A DNA stretch of 64,000 bases from Prorocentrum cordatum (taxonomy: Eukaryota > Sar > Dinophyceae > Prorocentrales > Prorocentraceae): assembly GCA_963575745.1 (NCBI GenBank), contig CAUYUJ010003014.1, forward strand, positions 1-64,000. Direction: 5' to 3'. This document shows, piece by piece, positions 22,320-32,300 of this stretch. The number at the start of each line of letters is the position of its first letter. Positions within the stretch are counted from its first letter, which is position 1. Position numbers and translations under genes: made by a program. The notes beneath the pieces are model-generated. The model had not been told where the DNA came from. It saw only the letters and a program-made list of their open reading frames with translations, and ran no database searches.

Positions 22320-23180
22320 CGTGAGCTTTCGCTCCAGCCCCAGGCGGCGGCTCAGGGCGGATTGCCGCCGTTGCGCGGTTGCCGTTGCCGGGCAGCTTGG
22401 GGCAGCAGGCCGCCGCGAGGCGACGGCGCAAGGCGGCGCCAGCTGGCCGCGTGGCTCGTGCGGCGCTGCTTTGGCGCTGGCATCCGCGGCGCGGGGCCCC
22501 GCGCGCCCCTTCGTGGCGGCGGCCCCGCTGGCGTTGGAACGCGCGGGGCGGTCGCTGCGGGGCGCAGGGCGCGTCGGGCGCGGCGGCCGCCCCGCGCTCG
22601 GGAGCAGGCGGGCCGCGCGCGGTTGGAAGAGAACCCCTCGCGTTCGCGCCCCCCCGTCGCGCGAACGGCGGCGCGGAGATGGCCGGCGACGAGGGGGCGA
22701 CGCAGATCGAGCAGTCCCATAAGCACAGCCCCGAGGTTCAGGCGGAGATGATCTACTTCTGCCACAGGGGTCCCTGGGCAGGAGGGCGCCCTGACGCCCC
22801 CAAAGACGGCCCAGGCGGCGCCTTCCATCAACGCCGCGAGAGGGGGAGAGAACAAACTGGACGGACGGACCATGGGAAATCGAGCTCGGCGCAGTCGCGG
22901 GCGCCGTCGGCTCCAGCGGTGACTGGGCCTGCAAGAAGCCCGCCACGCACGCGCCCGCGATCTCGGAGGGGAAGGCCACCGAAGACATGCTCAGGGTCGT
23001 TGGCGCTCGCGAGGACCGGCGCTTCTACCAGGGCAAGTTCACGGGCAGCTGCCGCACTTTCTGCCCGCCCGATAGGTGCCGCGCTTTGGGCGAGGCAGCG
23101 AGGCAGAGCGCGACAGGGCGATCAATCGCCCGATCCCGTTTTTCGACGTCTCTGGCCCCCTGGGCAAACCGATGACAGCC
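22320..23180 (+). pseudogene. Unidentified degraded coding segment, copy 2
   Basis: Second copy of the duplicated segment. Conserved-looking peptide blocks appear in different plus-strand frames: around 22730-22760 VQAEMIYFCHRGP, around 22880-22910 ELGAVAGAV (ELGAVADAV in copy 1), and around 22985-23085 a frame reading MLRVVGAREDRRFYQGKFTG followed by SCRTFCPPDRC. The last block has good coding composition and several cysteines. Frameshifts separate the blocks, so this is not an intact gene. The family is unknown to me. Confidence 0.45.
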
Positions 23181-23324
23181 GAGAGAGGCCAGAAGCAATG
23201 GCTGCTTTTCGAAGCTGCCGGTGCGCGCGTTCGATCGCCAGAAGGTGGCCGAAGGGGACTTGGCCGAGCGCGACGGCAAGCTTTGATGCGTGCGTCGGCG
23301 GGGCCTTCCGAGTCGTTCCGGCGA

Positions 23325-23900
23325 CGGTCAACCACAACAGCCATTTATTTATTGTTCGTTCTTCGCTTCCAGCTTGCAACTCTATGTTTCCGAACCCTCG
23401 ACGCCCGCCTTCTTCGCTCTCGATCGTACTCCCCATGGGGTCATGGCTTCCTTCCCCGCCAAGTGTGATTGGCGCAGCTCCGAGGACAGGCGAAGGGAGG
23501 CAGGAGGAAAAGGACAACGGGGAGGGAGCCAGATGTAGCACGAAAGTGATCAGCAGGAGGGAGGGTCAGTAACAACAAATCGCGCGAAAAGCCAAACGGG
23601 CGGATCTGGCGCACGGACCCTAACGGGCGGGGCGGGCGGGCGATCCCAGACCGCCGGGTCAAGCAGACGGGCCGACCAGAGCGAGAGCGTGATTCCTTGG
23701 TGTCGAGGGCGCGGCGCTTCAACGAATCACGAGGCAATCCTGCGCGAAAGCGCGATTCATGCATAAGTTATGAAAACGTCCCGCGCGAGAGCGCGATGTT
23801 GAATGCATCGCGAGGAAGTATCAAGTGCTGGCCGTTGTTGTAAACGGGGGGCCAGGGACCCACATTGGAGGCCCAGAGCTTTCATGATTGATTTTTTGTT
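23325..23900. repeat. Dispersed repeat R, copy 3 (most complete)
   Basis: Begins with GGTCAACCACAACAGCC and AACCCTCGACGCCCGCC, continues through a G/A-rich block and ACGGGCGGGGCGGGCGGGCG, then two clear hairpin words (TGCGCGAAAGCGCGA near 23738 and CCGCGCGAGAGCGCGATG near 23780) and a closing GGGGGCCAGGGACCCACATTG. A further start block (GAGTGAGAACTCAACAGCGC) follows at about 23985, suggesting the unit was once tandem. Confidence 0.75.
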
Positions 23901-24179
23901 GAAAAAAAGTGCGGGCGCTGGGGGGGCATGCGAGTTGAAAACACCACGGTGAGGTGGAGGGGGTCAACAATAATCATTTGTTGGGAGTGAGAACTCAACA
24001 GCGCACTTCGACAACAACAATAATCCGCGGAACGGAATCACACTTCAATGAATGACTGCTCGGCCCCTTCATTGTGATTTGTCATCTAGTATGGTTCCCG
24101 CGGGCCTTTTTTTCTAACCTTTTCCAGAGACAGGTCGTTTACTCGGATGAGAATCCCGTGGAAAAAGCGGCCGCCACCG

Positions 24180-24540
24180 CACGGACTGGTCTGGGTTCCC
24201 CTTCATCTTTCGTTCACGTTCTCCCTTCTCCCTCCCCACCATCGTTCATCTCGCACTCGTCCCCCTCGCCCTCGTTATCTTCGCCTTGTCCTCCTCTTAC
24301 TCGTCATCCTCTTTGCTTCTCGCTTGTTCGCCCTCGGCCCGCTCCTCATCATTCTCCTTCACGGCGGCTGCGGCGTCGACGACGAATACTTATCGTAGAC
24401 GACTGACGACGGACACGACGACCAATACGAGGACGACAGCGACGAGGGCCAGGACGACGACCGCCTTGTCAAACACCGCCCGCAAGGGCGCCCCGACGAC
24501 CCAGGACACTCAAAAGGGTCCCCAATCGAGGCTTACGTAA
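24180..24540. repeat. Low-complexity CT-rich then CGA-rich tract
   Basis: A TCC/TCG/CTC-rich stretch up to about 24360 is followed by a GACGACGA-rich stretch. No motif is visible in the frames that cross it. Confidence 0.7.
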
Positions 24541-24639
24541 ACGGGCTTGTTTTCGGGGTCACCCAACCCTTAAACATTGAACAGCATATGTTTGTGGTCG
24601 CGACCCACGAGAGCAGCCGCTACAGATGTTGCGCAGATT

Positions 24640-24735
24640 TTTAGCATCGGTCTTGGTCGATGTTGCCATCGGTCGCGGTCAGTCGTGACCGATGTGAAGT
24701 GCCGATCGGTCGCGACCGATCGCGACCGACAAAAT
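24640..24735. repeat. CGGTCGCGACCG palindrome cluster
   Basis: Several overlapping copies of CGGTCGCGAC and its complement GTCGCGACCG (for example 24660-24690 and 24705-24730) form nested small palindromes. Confidence 0.7.
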
Positions 24736-25421
24736 ATGGTATCCAATCATCTGGGACCTCTGTAAATGACCTGGGCCCTGGAGCCATGACGGGCCGTTTT
24801 TTCTATTCCGCCATCCATTGGCTCGGGCCTGGCAGTTCCTGAGCGGCTGTTTGGCTGGCCTGGGTTGGCGCTGACCCTGGTCAGCGCGTCCCCGATCCAG
24901 AATAGCAGCGAAGACCTCCAGTGGCGGCGACGACGCCTATTCTCAGCATCATTTGGCCCATCCCCACCAGGCCATAGTATTTCGGGCCAGCCCAGTTGGG
25001 GATAGGCCCCTCGAAACCTGAAGGGAACAGCCATCATCCCCGTCAAGGGGTGTAAATCGGACAGTGAGACCAAGGTCATGTCAGTGGGGATGGGGATCGG
25101 TGAAACTTGGCTCAGACGACGCCGATCCTCTTCGGCTGCGACGACGACGATCGACGCCCCTTGCGGCGGGGCGCCCGCGGCGGGCGTGCCTTCGCAACCC
25201 AGGAGCACAGCCCGCGTCCTTGGCGGTGATGAACGAGGAGGAGAAGGACGGCCCCCCTCCACTGGGCTCTTGGGAGATAAATCGCGCCTCCACCCCCACC
25301 CACGGTCCGTTTCGATCCGATCGATGCGCTTCGGTATCTGTTTTGGCCTTTTCGGTCCGATTCTGCACAAGCGCGAGTCTCTGCACTCCTGCCTGGGCGA
25401 CCGCCAGATGCGGCGCCCTCC
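24736..25421. other. Unrecognised segment upstream of Copia-2 coding region
   Basis: No domain recognised on either strand. By position it would hold integrase or the 5' part of the plus-strand copia element if that element were complete, but no integrase motif is visible, so the element is either 5' truncated or decayed beyond recognition here. Confidence 0.3.
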
Positions 25422-26407
25422 GTGGCGGACTCGGTGGAGGCCCAGGCCAGCTCTGAAGCCACTCGCGCCTCCGCGACCAACGGAGGAAGAAGAGACCAAG
25501 GTGAGCGCGAATCGGTCACTCCCGTCTCTCCCAGCTCGGGCACAGCCACTCAGGTGAGGGGAAGCACTGTCGAGACGGACAGAGGAGCGATCGATTCACC
25601 CTCTCAGGGACCGTCTCCCTCCGGAGAACCCCCCAGGGTGGAGCCTCCTCCCACCTTCCAGCCTGTTCCTGCCGCCCGCCGCCGCCGAGCCGCCGTTGGA
25701 AAGGAGAAGCGAGGTCAGACCTGGGGGGTTCAGACCCAGGAGGCTCCTTCAGCCGTCAGACGTTCCGGCTTGCATCCGGAGAGCTCGAGCTCAGAGCGAG
25801 CTTCCAGAAGTCAAGAGAGCTCGCACCGATTCCGTGCCTCCTGCCTCTGCCCCGTCGCCGCCCCCCAGACAGGGACCAGCGCCGCCTGGAGGTGAGATCC
25901 CACGGAGCACCCGGCCTCGCCGAGCGGTGGGTGAGTTGGTGCGAGCGTTGGAAGGAGGGAGACCTCCAAGGTCTAGGTCCCCTCCCCGAGGTCACGACGA
26001 GCGAAGGGGCGAGGAGAGAAGCGAGGATAGCGAGGATATTGTTTTTGTTCTGGACACGGTGATCGGGCATTGTCTCCAGGCCAGGACCTTGGATCAGGAC
26101 GAACAGGGCAAAGGGGGCGTTCGTTGGGACGCACGGACCGGGCCAAATTCGATGCTTCTGACCGCAAAGAATGGGCCAACGTGAGCGGATCCGGGGATGG
26201 CGAGGGCATGCCTCCCGAGCAGGCGGAAATCGTGCGGAAGGAGCAACCCGAGCGGATCATCTCAAGTAGGATGGTCCGCTGGTGAAAGCCGGTGGAAGGC
26301 ATTTTCACCGAACTTGAGGCGAAGTCCCGGCGGTGCGTCCACGGGCATAAGGATCCAGGCGCCAGATCCTTGCAGGTGTATCCCCCCACGCCCCAGACGT
26401 CGAGCAT
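25422..26407 (+). pseudogene. Copia-2 polyprotein, 5' part: integrase-RT linker and N-terminal reverse transcriptase
   Basis: Left part of an older Ty1/copia polyprotein on the plus strand. A Pro/Arg/Ser-rich linker (about 25422-26000, including KRARTDSVPPASA near 25815) is followed by FDASDRKEWANV (about 26145-26180) and, after an in-frame TGA at 26283-26285, by the reverse transcriptase N-terminal segment AKSRRCVHGHKDP and QVYPPTPQTSS (26310-26405). These match the copia blocks 'FxASDxxEW' and 'KxRxxxxGxxDPxxxxxxxxxPT'. The reading frame is the one that resumes at 34721. The in-frame TGA and frame changes in the linker show it was already decaying. The reverse transcriptase would copy element RNA in cytoplasmic particles; this copy is dead. 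Confidence 0.8.
26402..26407. repeat. Target-site duplication of Copia-1, left copy (GAGCAT)
   Basis: GAGCAT lies immediately left of the left LTR and again at 34715-34720 immediately right of the right LTR. Integrase-mediated insertion of copia elements duplicates about 5 bp of target. Confidence 0.85.
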
Positions 26408-26649
26408 CCTCGTTCTGGCTGAGCCTCGCCCTCGTCGATCGTCCTGTCGTCGAGGCTCGTCTCAGCTCCGAACTCCGTCGTGTATGCCGAAATCCCTATT
26501 GCTCCGCTGCCCCGATGCTGCTGCTGTGGGGGAGAGGAGCACGCATTTGTCAGCTCGAGCCCAAGCGCCAGCACTGCACACACGCATGTTAGTCACCTGT
26601 ATGTTCCTATATTTCCAGAGCAAGCCCTCCAGAAATCCCGAGAAATCAC
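26408..26649 (-). repeat. Copia-1 3' LTR (left copy)
   Basis: About 242 bp, nearly identical to 34467-34714. Read on the minus strand it starts TGATTTCTCGGG and ends CCAGAACGAGG. Shared landmarks include GCTGAGCCTCGCCCTCGTCG and GCACGCATTTGTCAGCTCG. No clear polypurine tract is visible just inside it (the minus-strand bases before the LTR are AT-rich). Confidence 0.92.
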
Positions 26650-26807
26650 ACTCATATTATTATATCTAACTCAGCGTGACACGCAGCAGGCGGGCGCTGG
26701 GCACAGCTCCCAATCCAACAGCGAAAAGGCAGGCGTCGCTGCAAACAGCGCAACACCCGTGCTGATCGCCAAAATGGCGTCGTAGTTGTCTACGTCGTAG
26801 TACTACA

Positions 26808-27083
26808 TCATGTATCTGCCGAGCTCGCTCCTTTGCTTGACTCACCGGCCTCCTTCGTCATCCTGTCGTACATGTCGCGGAGGCGAATGGCCTTCATCTC
26901 GGCTTTGATCGCCTTCTCTTTGCTCGTGCGCAAGGTCTTCTCGATCTCGCGATAATCCTTCTCTTGCTTCCACCACGTCGTGTCCGTATCCACTAGCAGC
27001 ATGCCGCACTGCAGACACCTGAGTTTATCCTTGTACTGGTTGCTACCCTGTGTCGTCGTCACGTTGTGCTCGCAATCGCCTAA
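26808..27083 (-). pseudogene. Copia-1 polyprotein C-terminus: zinc-ribbon-like end
   Basis: Minus-strand frame with CEHNVTTTQGSNQYKDKL followed by RCLQCG, giving a C-x-H ... C-x2-C arrangement, then a Lys/Glu-rich helical stretch and a stop at 26808. Similar GSNQ-x-C-x2-C ends close other dinoflagellate copia polyproteins. It is in a different frame from the RNase H-containing frame, which stops at 27090, so one frameshift or stop separates them. Confidence 0.6.
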
Positions 27084-27089
27084 GCGATC

Positions 27090-28950
27090 TCAGGCAAACT
27101 GCTTCCCCTTGAGTTTGCCCTTGGCCTTGCTCGTGGACTCGTACGTCTCGAACTCACTGCCCTTGGCTCCGCGCTGCATCGAGGCGTGGGCCTTCTTTCC
27201 CCGACTGCACTCGTCGCAGGTCTTGACCACCAGCTCGTACGCCTGCAGAACACCGTTTTCTATCACGTCGCCGGATTCGTCCGCGATCTTCTCGTACGAT
27301 GCATGTCCGGTCCTGTCGTGTAGCGCGCGAGCCTTCAGAATCTCCTTTTTCGTCGGTACCTTTTGCCATGTCCCTGCTTCCTCGTCATCATCTTCGTCTT
27401 CAGGCACAGCAGGTAGATCGTCGGAACGCGCAGAGGTAAACGCCCGATGCGGTTTCTTGCGGGTCTTCGGTCCGCAGTCGCACTGGTCCAGCGTCATCCG
27501 GCACAAAGCGCACACCGTCACCGTCGCAGCCGCAGCGGCGCCTGATTTGATCTCTTCAGACTCGGCACCCGCAGCGTCCATCATGTAGATCTCCGCGACG
27601 TCGGTGCTATACATTTTCACATTCTCGTCCGACTCCACGTGCGCACCAAGCTCCTCAGTTGCACCTAGCCCCTGGGGGTCGTCATCATCCGTCACCTTCG
27701 GTTTCTTGATGGTGCGTTTCTCCGTGAAGTCCTTCTCGTAGCGCTCGCGGACCGCCTTGGTCGGTGCATAGATCGTCACCAGCTTCCGCACGTGGGTCGG
27801 GATCCTCCGACGCTTCGTCACCTGGTCTAGGCCAGACCAGTCGACCTTGCCCTCGAGCTTCTCGTTGTAGACATCGTCCTCGCGCTGCCCCAGCATCATC
27901 CGCCAACAGAGGTAGGGCATCGGAGCAGGCTGGGCCGCACGCGCAGTGTACCTCACATCCGCAATGCAGTCCTCGAAGTAGGTGTAGCCCTCGTGAACAA
28001 AGAGCTGGTCAGCAGGTCGCGGCCTCTTGGGATACTTCGAGCGGTAGTATTCACCCCTGCGTCCTTTAAGCTCCATCTTCTGCTTGGCTATGATCTGGTC
28101 CGCCATGAGATCCTCCGTCAGCCGGCACTCACCGGTCTGGAGCACGTACCTCATGTAGTCGCCAGCGCGGACGTCGTGCTTGGTTAGGCAGTCGGCGAGC
28201 ATCTGCTTCGTGCTCACCCACTTGCTCACCACGTTGTTGAACTCCAGATCGTTCCTGAGCGACTCGATCTCGATCAGCCGCCGTTTCTCGGAGGGCACCG
28301 TCCCTCGCTTCTGGAGCAGGTCGTAGAGCGACCTACAGCCCGTGACTTCCACCATCTTGATCGCCTTCACGTCGTCCATGCGGGTCTGGTATCCTAGCCC
28401 GTAGTGCAGCTCCACCAGGTTCTGCCTCAGCATGTCGCCACTCTCGACCGCCTCCAGTGCCGCCGTCGTCTCGGCCGCCACGGCGCTGCGCGCCACCCGC
28501 TTGATGCGGTGCGATCGCCACAACATGGGAGTGATATTGGCCGGCCACCCGCGAAGGAACTGATCGTCCTTGTTGTCTGCGAGCAGAATGACCAGGCCCG
28601 CCTGACTCGCGGTCTTCGTCTTGCCCACGTTGCCATGGCTAGAGTCTCCAACTGCCACCACGATTGCGTCGTCCATGCTGATCTTCTGGAAGGCGATGTC
28701 CACGTGGTCCGTCTTGGCGTCGCTCACCAGCTTGTTGAAGTCCAGCAGGTCCTGAACCTCCAGGTCGCTGTCGTGGGCTCTCGCCTGACTCTCCACCAGC
28801 CGAAACGCCGAGTCCATGCCGGCAGATCGCACCAGCCACTGGATCTGGCCTTTGCCGCTGTGGAGCATCGCCCTCTCCTCGGGCGTAGCCTTCGCTTCCT
28901 TGTCCTTGCGACGCTCGTTTGAGATCGGAGCTCTGCTCTCGGCGCACTCC
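27090..28950 (-). pseudogene. Copia-1 polyprotein: RT connection, RNase H and long C-terminal tail
   Basis: An uninterrupted frame of more than 600 codons. It starts with the connection region (EAKATPEERAMLHSGKGQIQ near 28870, then WLVRSAGMDSAF). RNase H follows with IVVAVGDSSHGNVG (about 28620-28660, first acidic residue) and RSAVAAETTAALEAVE (about 28440-28490, matching the copia S-x-x-AAE-x-A block), then the LTKHDVRAGDYMRYVL segment near 28150. The last ~300 codons are unusual after RNase H: a YYRSKYPKRPRPADQLF region, a CALCRMTLDQCDC cysteine cluster (about 27470-27510), and HDRTGHASYEKI ... CDECSRGKKAH (about 27200-27330), an H-x4-H ... C-x2-C pattern like the HHCC domain that normally precedes integrase. 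RNase H would degrade the RNA strand during cDNA synthesis. This is the longest intact frame in the element. Confidence 0.85.
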
Positions 28951-29966
28951 CTCTGCGCTCTGCTCGTCGTCCTTCCCGATGCTCTCGGTGCACTCCCGCT
29001 GGCTACAGGCGACGGTGCCATCGTTGCTCTGCTTGAGGAACCTCCCGCAGGTATGGAGACCGGTCTTCGCCGTCTGCCACTTGCCGCGGCAGCGCATCTT
29101 CCTCGGCTTGGCCACCTGGTTAGCGAAGAACTCGGGCGAGCCCGCTACCAAATCGTCGTCCACGTGCGTCCCGATCACGCCGATCAGCTTCTCGTTCTCG
29201 TCGTGGAAGATGAAGGGGGCCTGGCGCAACTTTGATCTCGGCGCCCTTGGGGGGGCAGCATGGCGTCGCGATGCTCCTCGTACCACAACAGAGGTGCATC
29301 ATTCAGCCCGTAGATCCCCTTCTTCGCTCTCAGCACCGTCCCTCCTGGAACGGCTGCCCAGCCCATCTCCGGCACAGCCGGCAGGCCGCCCTTCGGCGCG
29401 CGGAAGTACTCGCGTCGAGAGCTGTCGAGGTATTTCCCGTTCAGAAATGCCGAGTTGACGTCGCCCTGTTCGAGCCTCCAGCCCGACTGGCTGGCAGCCT
29501 CCTGCAGGATCACCGCCGTGGCCGTGTCCGTCAGAGCGGGGGCGTTGGTCTGCAATTCGCCCGCGAGCAGCTGCTCGTCCTTGCATCCCAGGACAATGTA
29601 CCGGGACTTCGCCTTGAGTGGGTGCTGCTCGTACGTCAGGTTGCCCCTCGTCGCCTCGTTCTTGTCCGTGCGAACACGCCTCATGGGCAGGATCGCCGTC
29701 TTGTCCACCCCCGCGAGCTTCTCCTCGGTCGGCCGGTCCACTGCGTCGCACCCGACCCACTTGCGCCACTCCTCCAGGTCGCTCGCGTCGAAAGCCGCCT
29801 TCCACTCCTGTGGGGTGCTGCGGATCTTCCGACCCTTCTTGGGAGTGCCCTGCTTCGTCGTAGTGTCGGTCTTCTTGGACAGAAGCGCGCCCCTCCGGCG
29901 GTTCCTGACCTTGGCGAAGAGTGCTTCCTGATCCATCGGGTCGTCTGACACCTTCGGGAGGCGCAT
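28930..29966 (-). pseudogene. Copia-1 reverse transcriptase (frameshifted)
   Basis: Fingers and palm lie in the frame ending at 29184: FDASDLEEWRKWVGCDAVDR (about 29730-29790), ILPMRRVRTDKNEA, HPLKAKSRYIVLGCKDEQLL, then motif A LEQGDVNSAFLNGKYL (about 29430-29480) and the copia-typical AKKGIYGLNDAPLLWYEE. A frameshift near 29250 moves to another frame carrying motif C, GVIGTHVDDDLVAGSPEFF (about 29130-29190), the VDD catalytic pair, followed by CGRFLKQSNDGTVACSQREC. Another frameshift near 28940 joins the RNase H frame. All catalytic aspartates of the palm are present, but frameshifts prevent one polypeptide. Confidence 0.9.
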
Positions 29967-30521
29967 GGGGCTGCCCTTGAGAGCCTCGCGTCGTAGTCAT
30001 AGGCGCTCGCGATCTGCCTCCTGGTCGACGGGAATTGTTCGCTTGAAGCTGAGTCGCGGTGCAGGTTCTGGTTGCTCAGATCGACCTGGTTGCTGTTGCC
30101 GCTGATGCGGGGTACCTGGCCCAGCCGCCGCATCCAGGCCCATGGAGTGCCCCTGCCCAGCTGCCGCAGCAGGTGGGTCTGTAGCTTGATCTGGAGGAGC
30201 TGGTCCTCCTCCCGGTAGGGGCGGCACTTCGGGTAGGTCTCCGGGTGCAGGTTCATCCTCGTCCTCGTGATCCGAGTCCTTCTCGCCCCTCTCGCGGCGC
30301 GCGCCCGTCTTGTCGCTCCCGCCTGGCCCAGGTCCACGCTCATCGATGAACCCCTTCTGGAGAGCAGGTCCTCCGCGCCAATGAGAGAGCTGCCTGACCA
30401 GGTCCTCGTTCTCCACCATTCCCGCCTCGCTCCGGGATGCGTGTCGCACATGCTCCGGCGTCGCGGTAGCTGAGGTGCAGCCTCGTGTGGCCTTCGGTCG
30501 CCAACGCGATCGCTGTTCCAC
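29967..30521 (-). pseudogene. Copia-1 integrase C-terminal end and integrase-RT linker
   Basis: Minus-strand frame with PEHVRHASRSEAGMVENEDL (about 30400-30465), matching the end of copia integrase in dinoflagellate elements (x-PEHVRxAxxEE), followed by a Gly/Pro/Asp/Glu-rich linker. A frameshift near 30450 connects it to the integrase core frame upstream. Confidence 0.7.
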
Positions 30522-31362
30522 GCCAGCCGTGCTCGCCTTGCAACCTTTTAGACTTCGCGTGCTTCACCTCGCGCCAGTAGAACACCAGCTGGCCCGGCGC
30601 GAACGGCCCGCGCGGCGGGCGAACTCGACCAACCATCGCCCTCCTGACGGCGCCGTCGCTGTCCAGCTCAAAGAACGCCCGGTTCGCCGCTGCACGTATC
30701 TGCCCTGCTCTTCTCGGGCCCTCCTCGAAGAGAGCCGCGCTCTGCGATGCCAGCTGCCTCTGTTCGCCCTCCATCGCCTCGATCAGCGAAGCCAGAATGC
30801 CAGGCGACCGGCCCGGCACATATTTGTAGGGAGTGAAGCCGTTCCGCCGAATTTGGTTGTTGCACGTTCTCGCAATCACCGATGTCCACGCATGCGGATC
30901 GTCGTTCTTGGTGAGCTGCACGTCGTGGCTCAAGCGCTGGGAGTGATCCTTGAAGAAGTCAATCGCGCGCTCCACTCGACCCTTGAGCTGGGGCGCCTCT
31001 GCCGGGACCGGCCTCATCAGGATGGTGCACTTCTCTCCGGTCTCCGCGAACCGCTTCGCGACGCGGCCCGTGGCTGCGTCGTAGTGCAGCACCTTGGGCG
31101 GCCCAGCCCACGATAGCCAGCCTTGCGAAAAGCATCGCGCGCTCTCCTCGCCAGTGATGGACCTCACTGCAGTGGTAGGAATGATAAACCGGGAGCCCGA
31201 CGCATCGTCCAAGATCACCATGACCATCAGTCGGGCCCCGTCTGCAAGTGTCACCTCGGCCTCGTCCAGGAACGCGTTCTCGTTGAATTCCGTCGAGAGC
31301 TTCAGGTTCGAGCTTCTCACCGTTGTGGGCCTGCCAAGCTCCTTGCGTGCGACGCAGTCCAT
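30450..31362 (-). pseudogene. Copia-1 integrase catalytic core
   Basis: Minus-strand frame from 31362 with GRPTTVRSSNLKLSTEFNEN, then FLDEAEVTLADG and a VMVILDDASGSRFIIPT block, GWLSWAGPPKVLHYDAATG, and QLKGRVERAIDFFKDHSQRL. Aspartates in the first and WAGPP..D blocks and glutamate in GRVER fit the DD(35)E catalytic triad. The C-terminal half has the SH3-like FYWREVKHAKSKRLQGEHGW region near 30540-30600, which usually precedes the PEHVR block. The enzyme would insert the cDNA into chromosomes; this copy is frameshifted at both ends. Confidence 0.85.
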
Positions 31363-31369
31363 CTTGTCC

Positions 31370-32300
31370 TACCGCACCCAGCGCTTGCCGTGACGCTCCG
31401 TAGGACTTCAGTCGCCGCTTCAGTGCGTGAGCCGAAGGGTGGCTCAGGTTGAGGTGGAGCTTCTTGAGAGCGCCCCACTGAGCCGTGGTGATGTCCGAAG
31501 GCTTGTCCCCGAAGCTCTCGCCCTCGTGTTGTAGGTCTCGATGTGCGGTGTCCGCTTCGCGATCGCCTGGGGCGAAAGCCTTGGGCTGGCCCCCGTAGAT
31601 GTGCACCGACGCAGGGAAGGGCGCCTGCACCTTCGGCGCCTTCACGTAGGCCGCGACCACCGTGTCAGTGGGGAACCGCTTGGCCAGTTTGATCGTTGCG
31701 AAGCCCAGGTCGCCCGCGTAGGCGTCACTGTAGTCTGCCAATACGTCCTCGTTGGAATACATCGCGCAGATGCGCCGCACTTTCCCGCGAGGGTGCGGAA
31801 CCTCCTCGTCGCCCGTCAGTGCGGTCGCGTCAGTCAGGTCTTTCCACAGCTTGAACGCCGTCGCCACTGCGTTCACGATCTGCTTGCTCGGGGACCTCGC
31901 CGCGCCGCTCCCGATGCCAATCTCCTTCGGGCTGGTACGTCGTGCCAGCTCGTGCGCGCCGGCGCCCGCCAGAGCCTTGCCCAGGTCGTCCGGCCAGGCG
32001 CCCGCTTGCGCCAGTGCCGAGCTCCGCCCGACCATGTCGGCGCGCTTGTGGCCCCCGTCGCACCTGCGCTCGAGCCACCCCGGGAAGCTCGAACCTTCGG
32101 GCGCCATCACGCACGTCGGCTTGCGAATCGGGTCGCCGTAGTTGTCCACGAACCCGTGCATGCACTGGCGCAGCGTGACCGTCTCGTAGAGTGGCGGCAT
32201 GTTCCCGCGCCTGCTCAGCAGGTCCACGATCGGGACCTCCCGCCACGCCCGGCTGGTGAGGGGATTCTCGCCGATCCAATTCGTCCTCCTTCAGGCTGAA
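31370..32300 (-). pseudogene. Copia-1 methyltransferase-like remnant and pre-integrase HHCC region
   Basis: The minus-strand frame ending at 30959 begins near 32265 with IGENPLTSRAWREVP, then TLRQCMHGFVDNYG and IRKPT (about 32115-32175), then WLERRCDGGHKRADMVG. ENP-(W), QCM-G and RKPT-x-RRCDG-x-H are the blocks shared with the methyltransferase-like domain of dinoflagellate copia elements; the upstream GPPC/PC catalytic loop is missing, apparently deleted. Later the frame carries KKLHLNLSHPSAHALKRRLK (about 31425-31485), the HH part of the integrase zinc-binding domain. The CxxC half is lost to a frameshift near 31370. The domain name rests on motif memory. Confidence 0.65.

Noticed and set aside
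24747-25499. 250-codon minus-strand frame as a gene
   Set aside because: Arg/Gly/Ser-rich composition expected of GC-rich non-coding DNA; no motif; overlaps the start of the plus-strand Copia-2 region.
26768-26778. GCCAAAATGGC, exact 11-base match to the spliced-leader core
   Set aside because: The word is nearly self-complementary, flanking bases do not match the leader on either strand, and it lies inside the Copia-1 3' region where no retroposed gene start is expected.
28404-28922. Plus-strand frames antisense to Copia-1 (several of 100-240 codons)
   Set aside because: They are shadows of the clearly recognisable minus-strand retrotransposon proteins.
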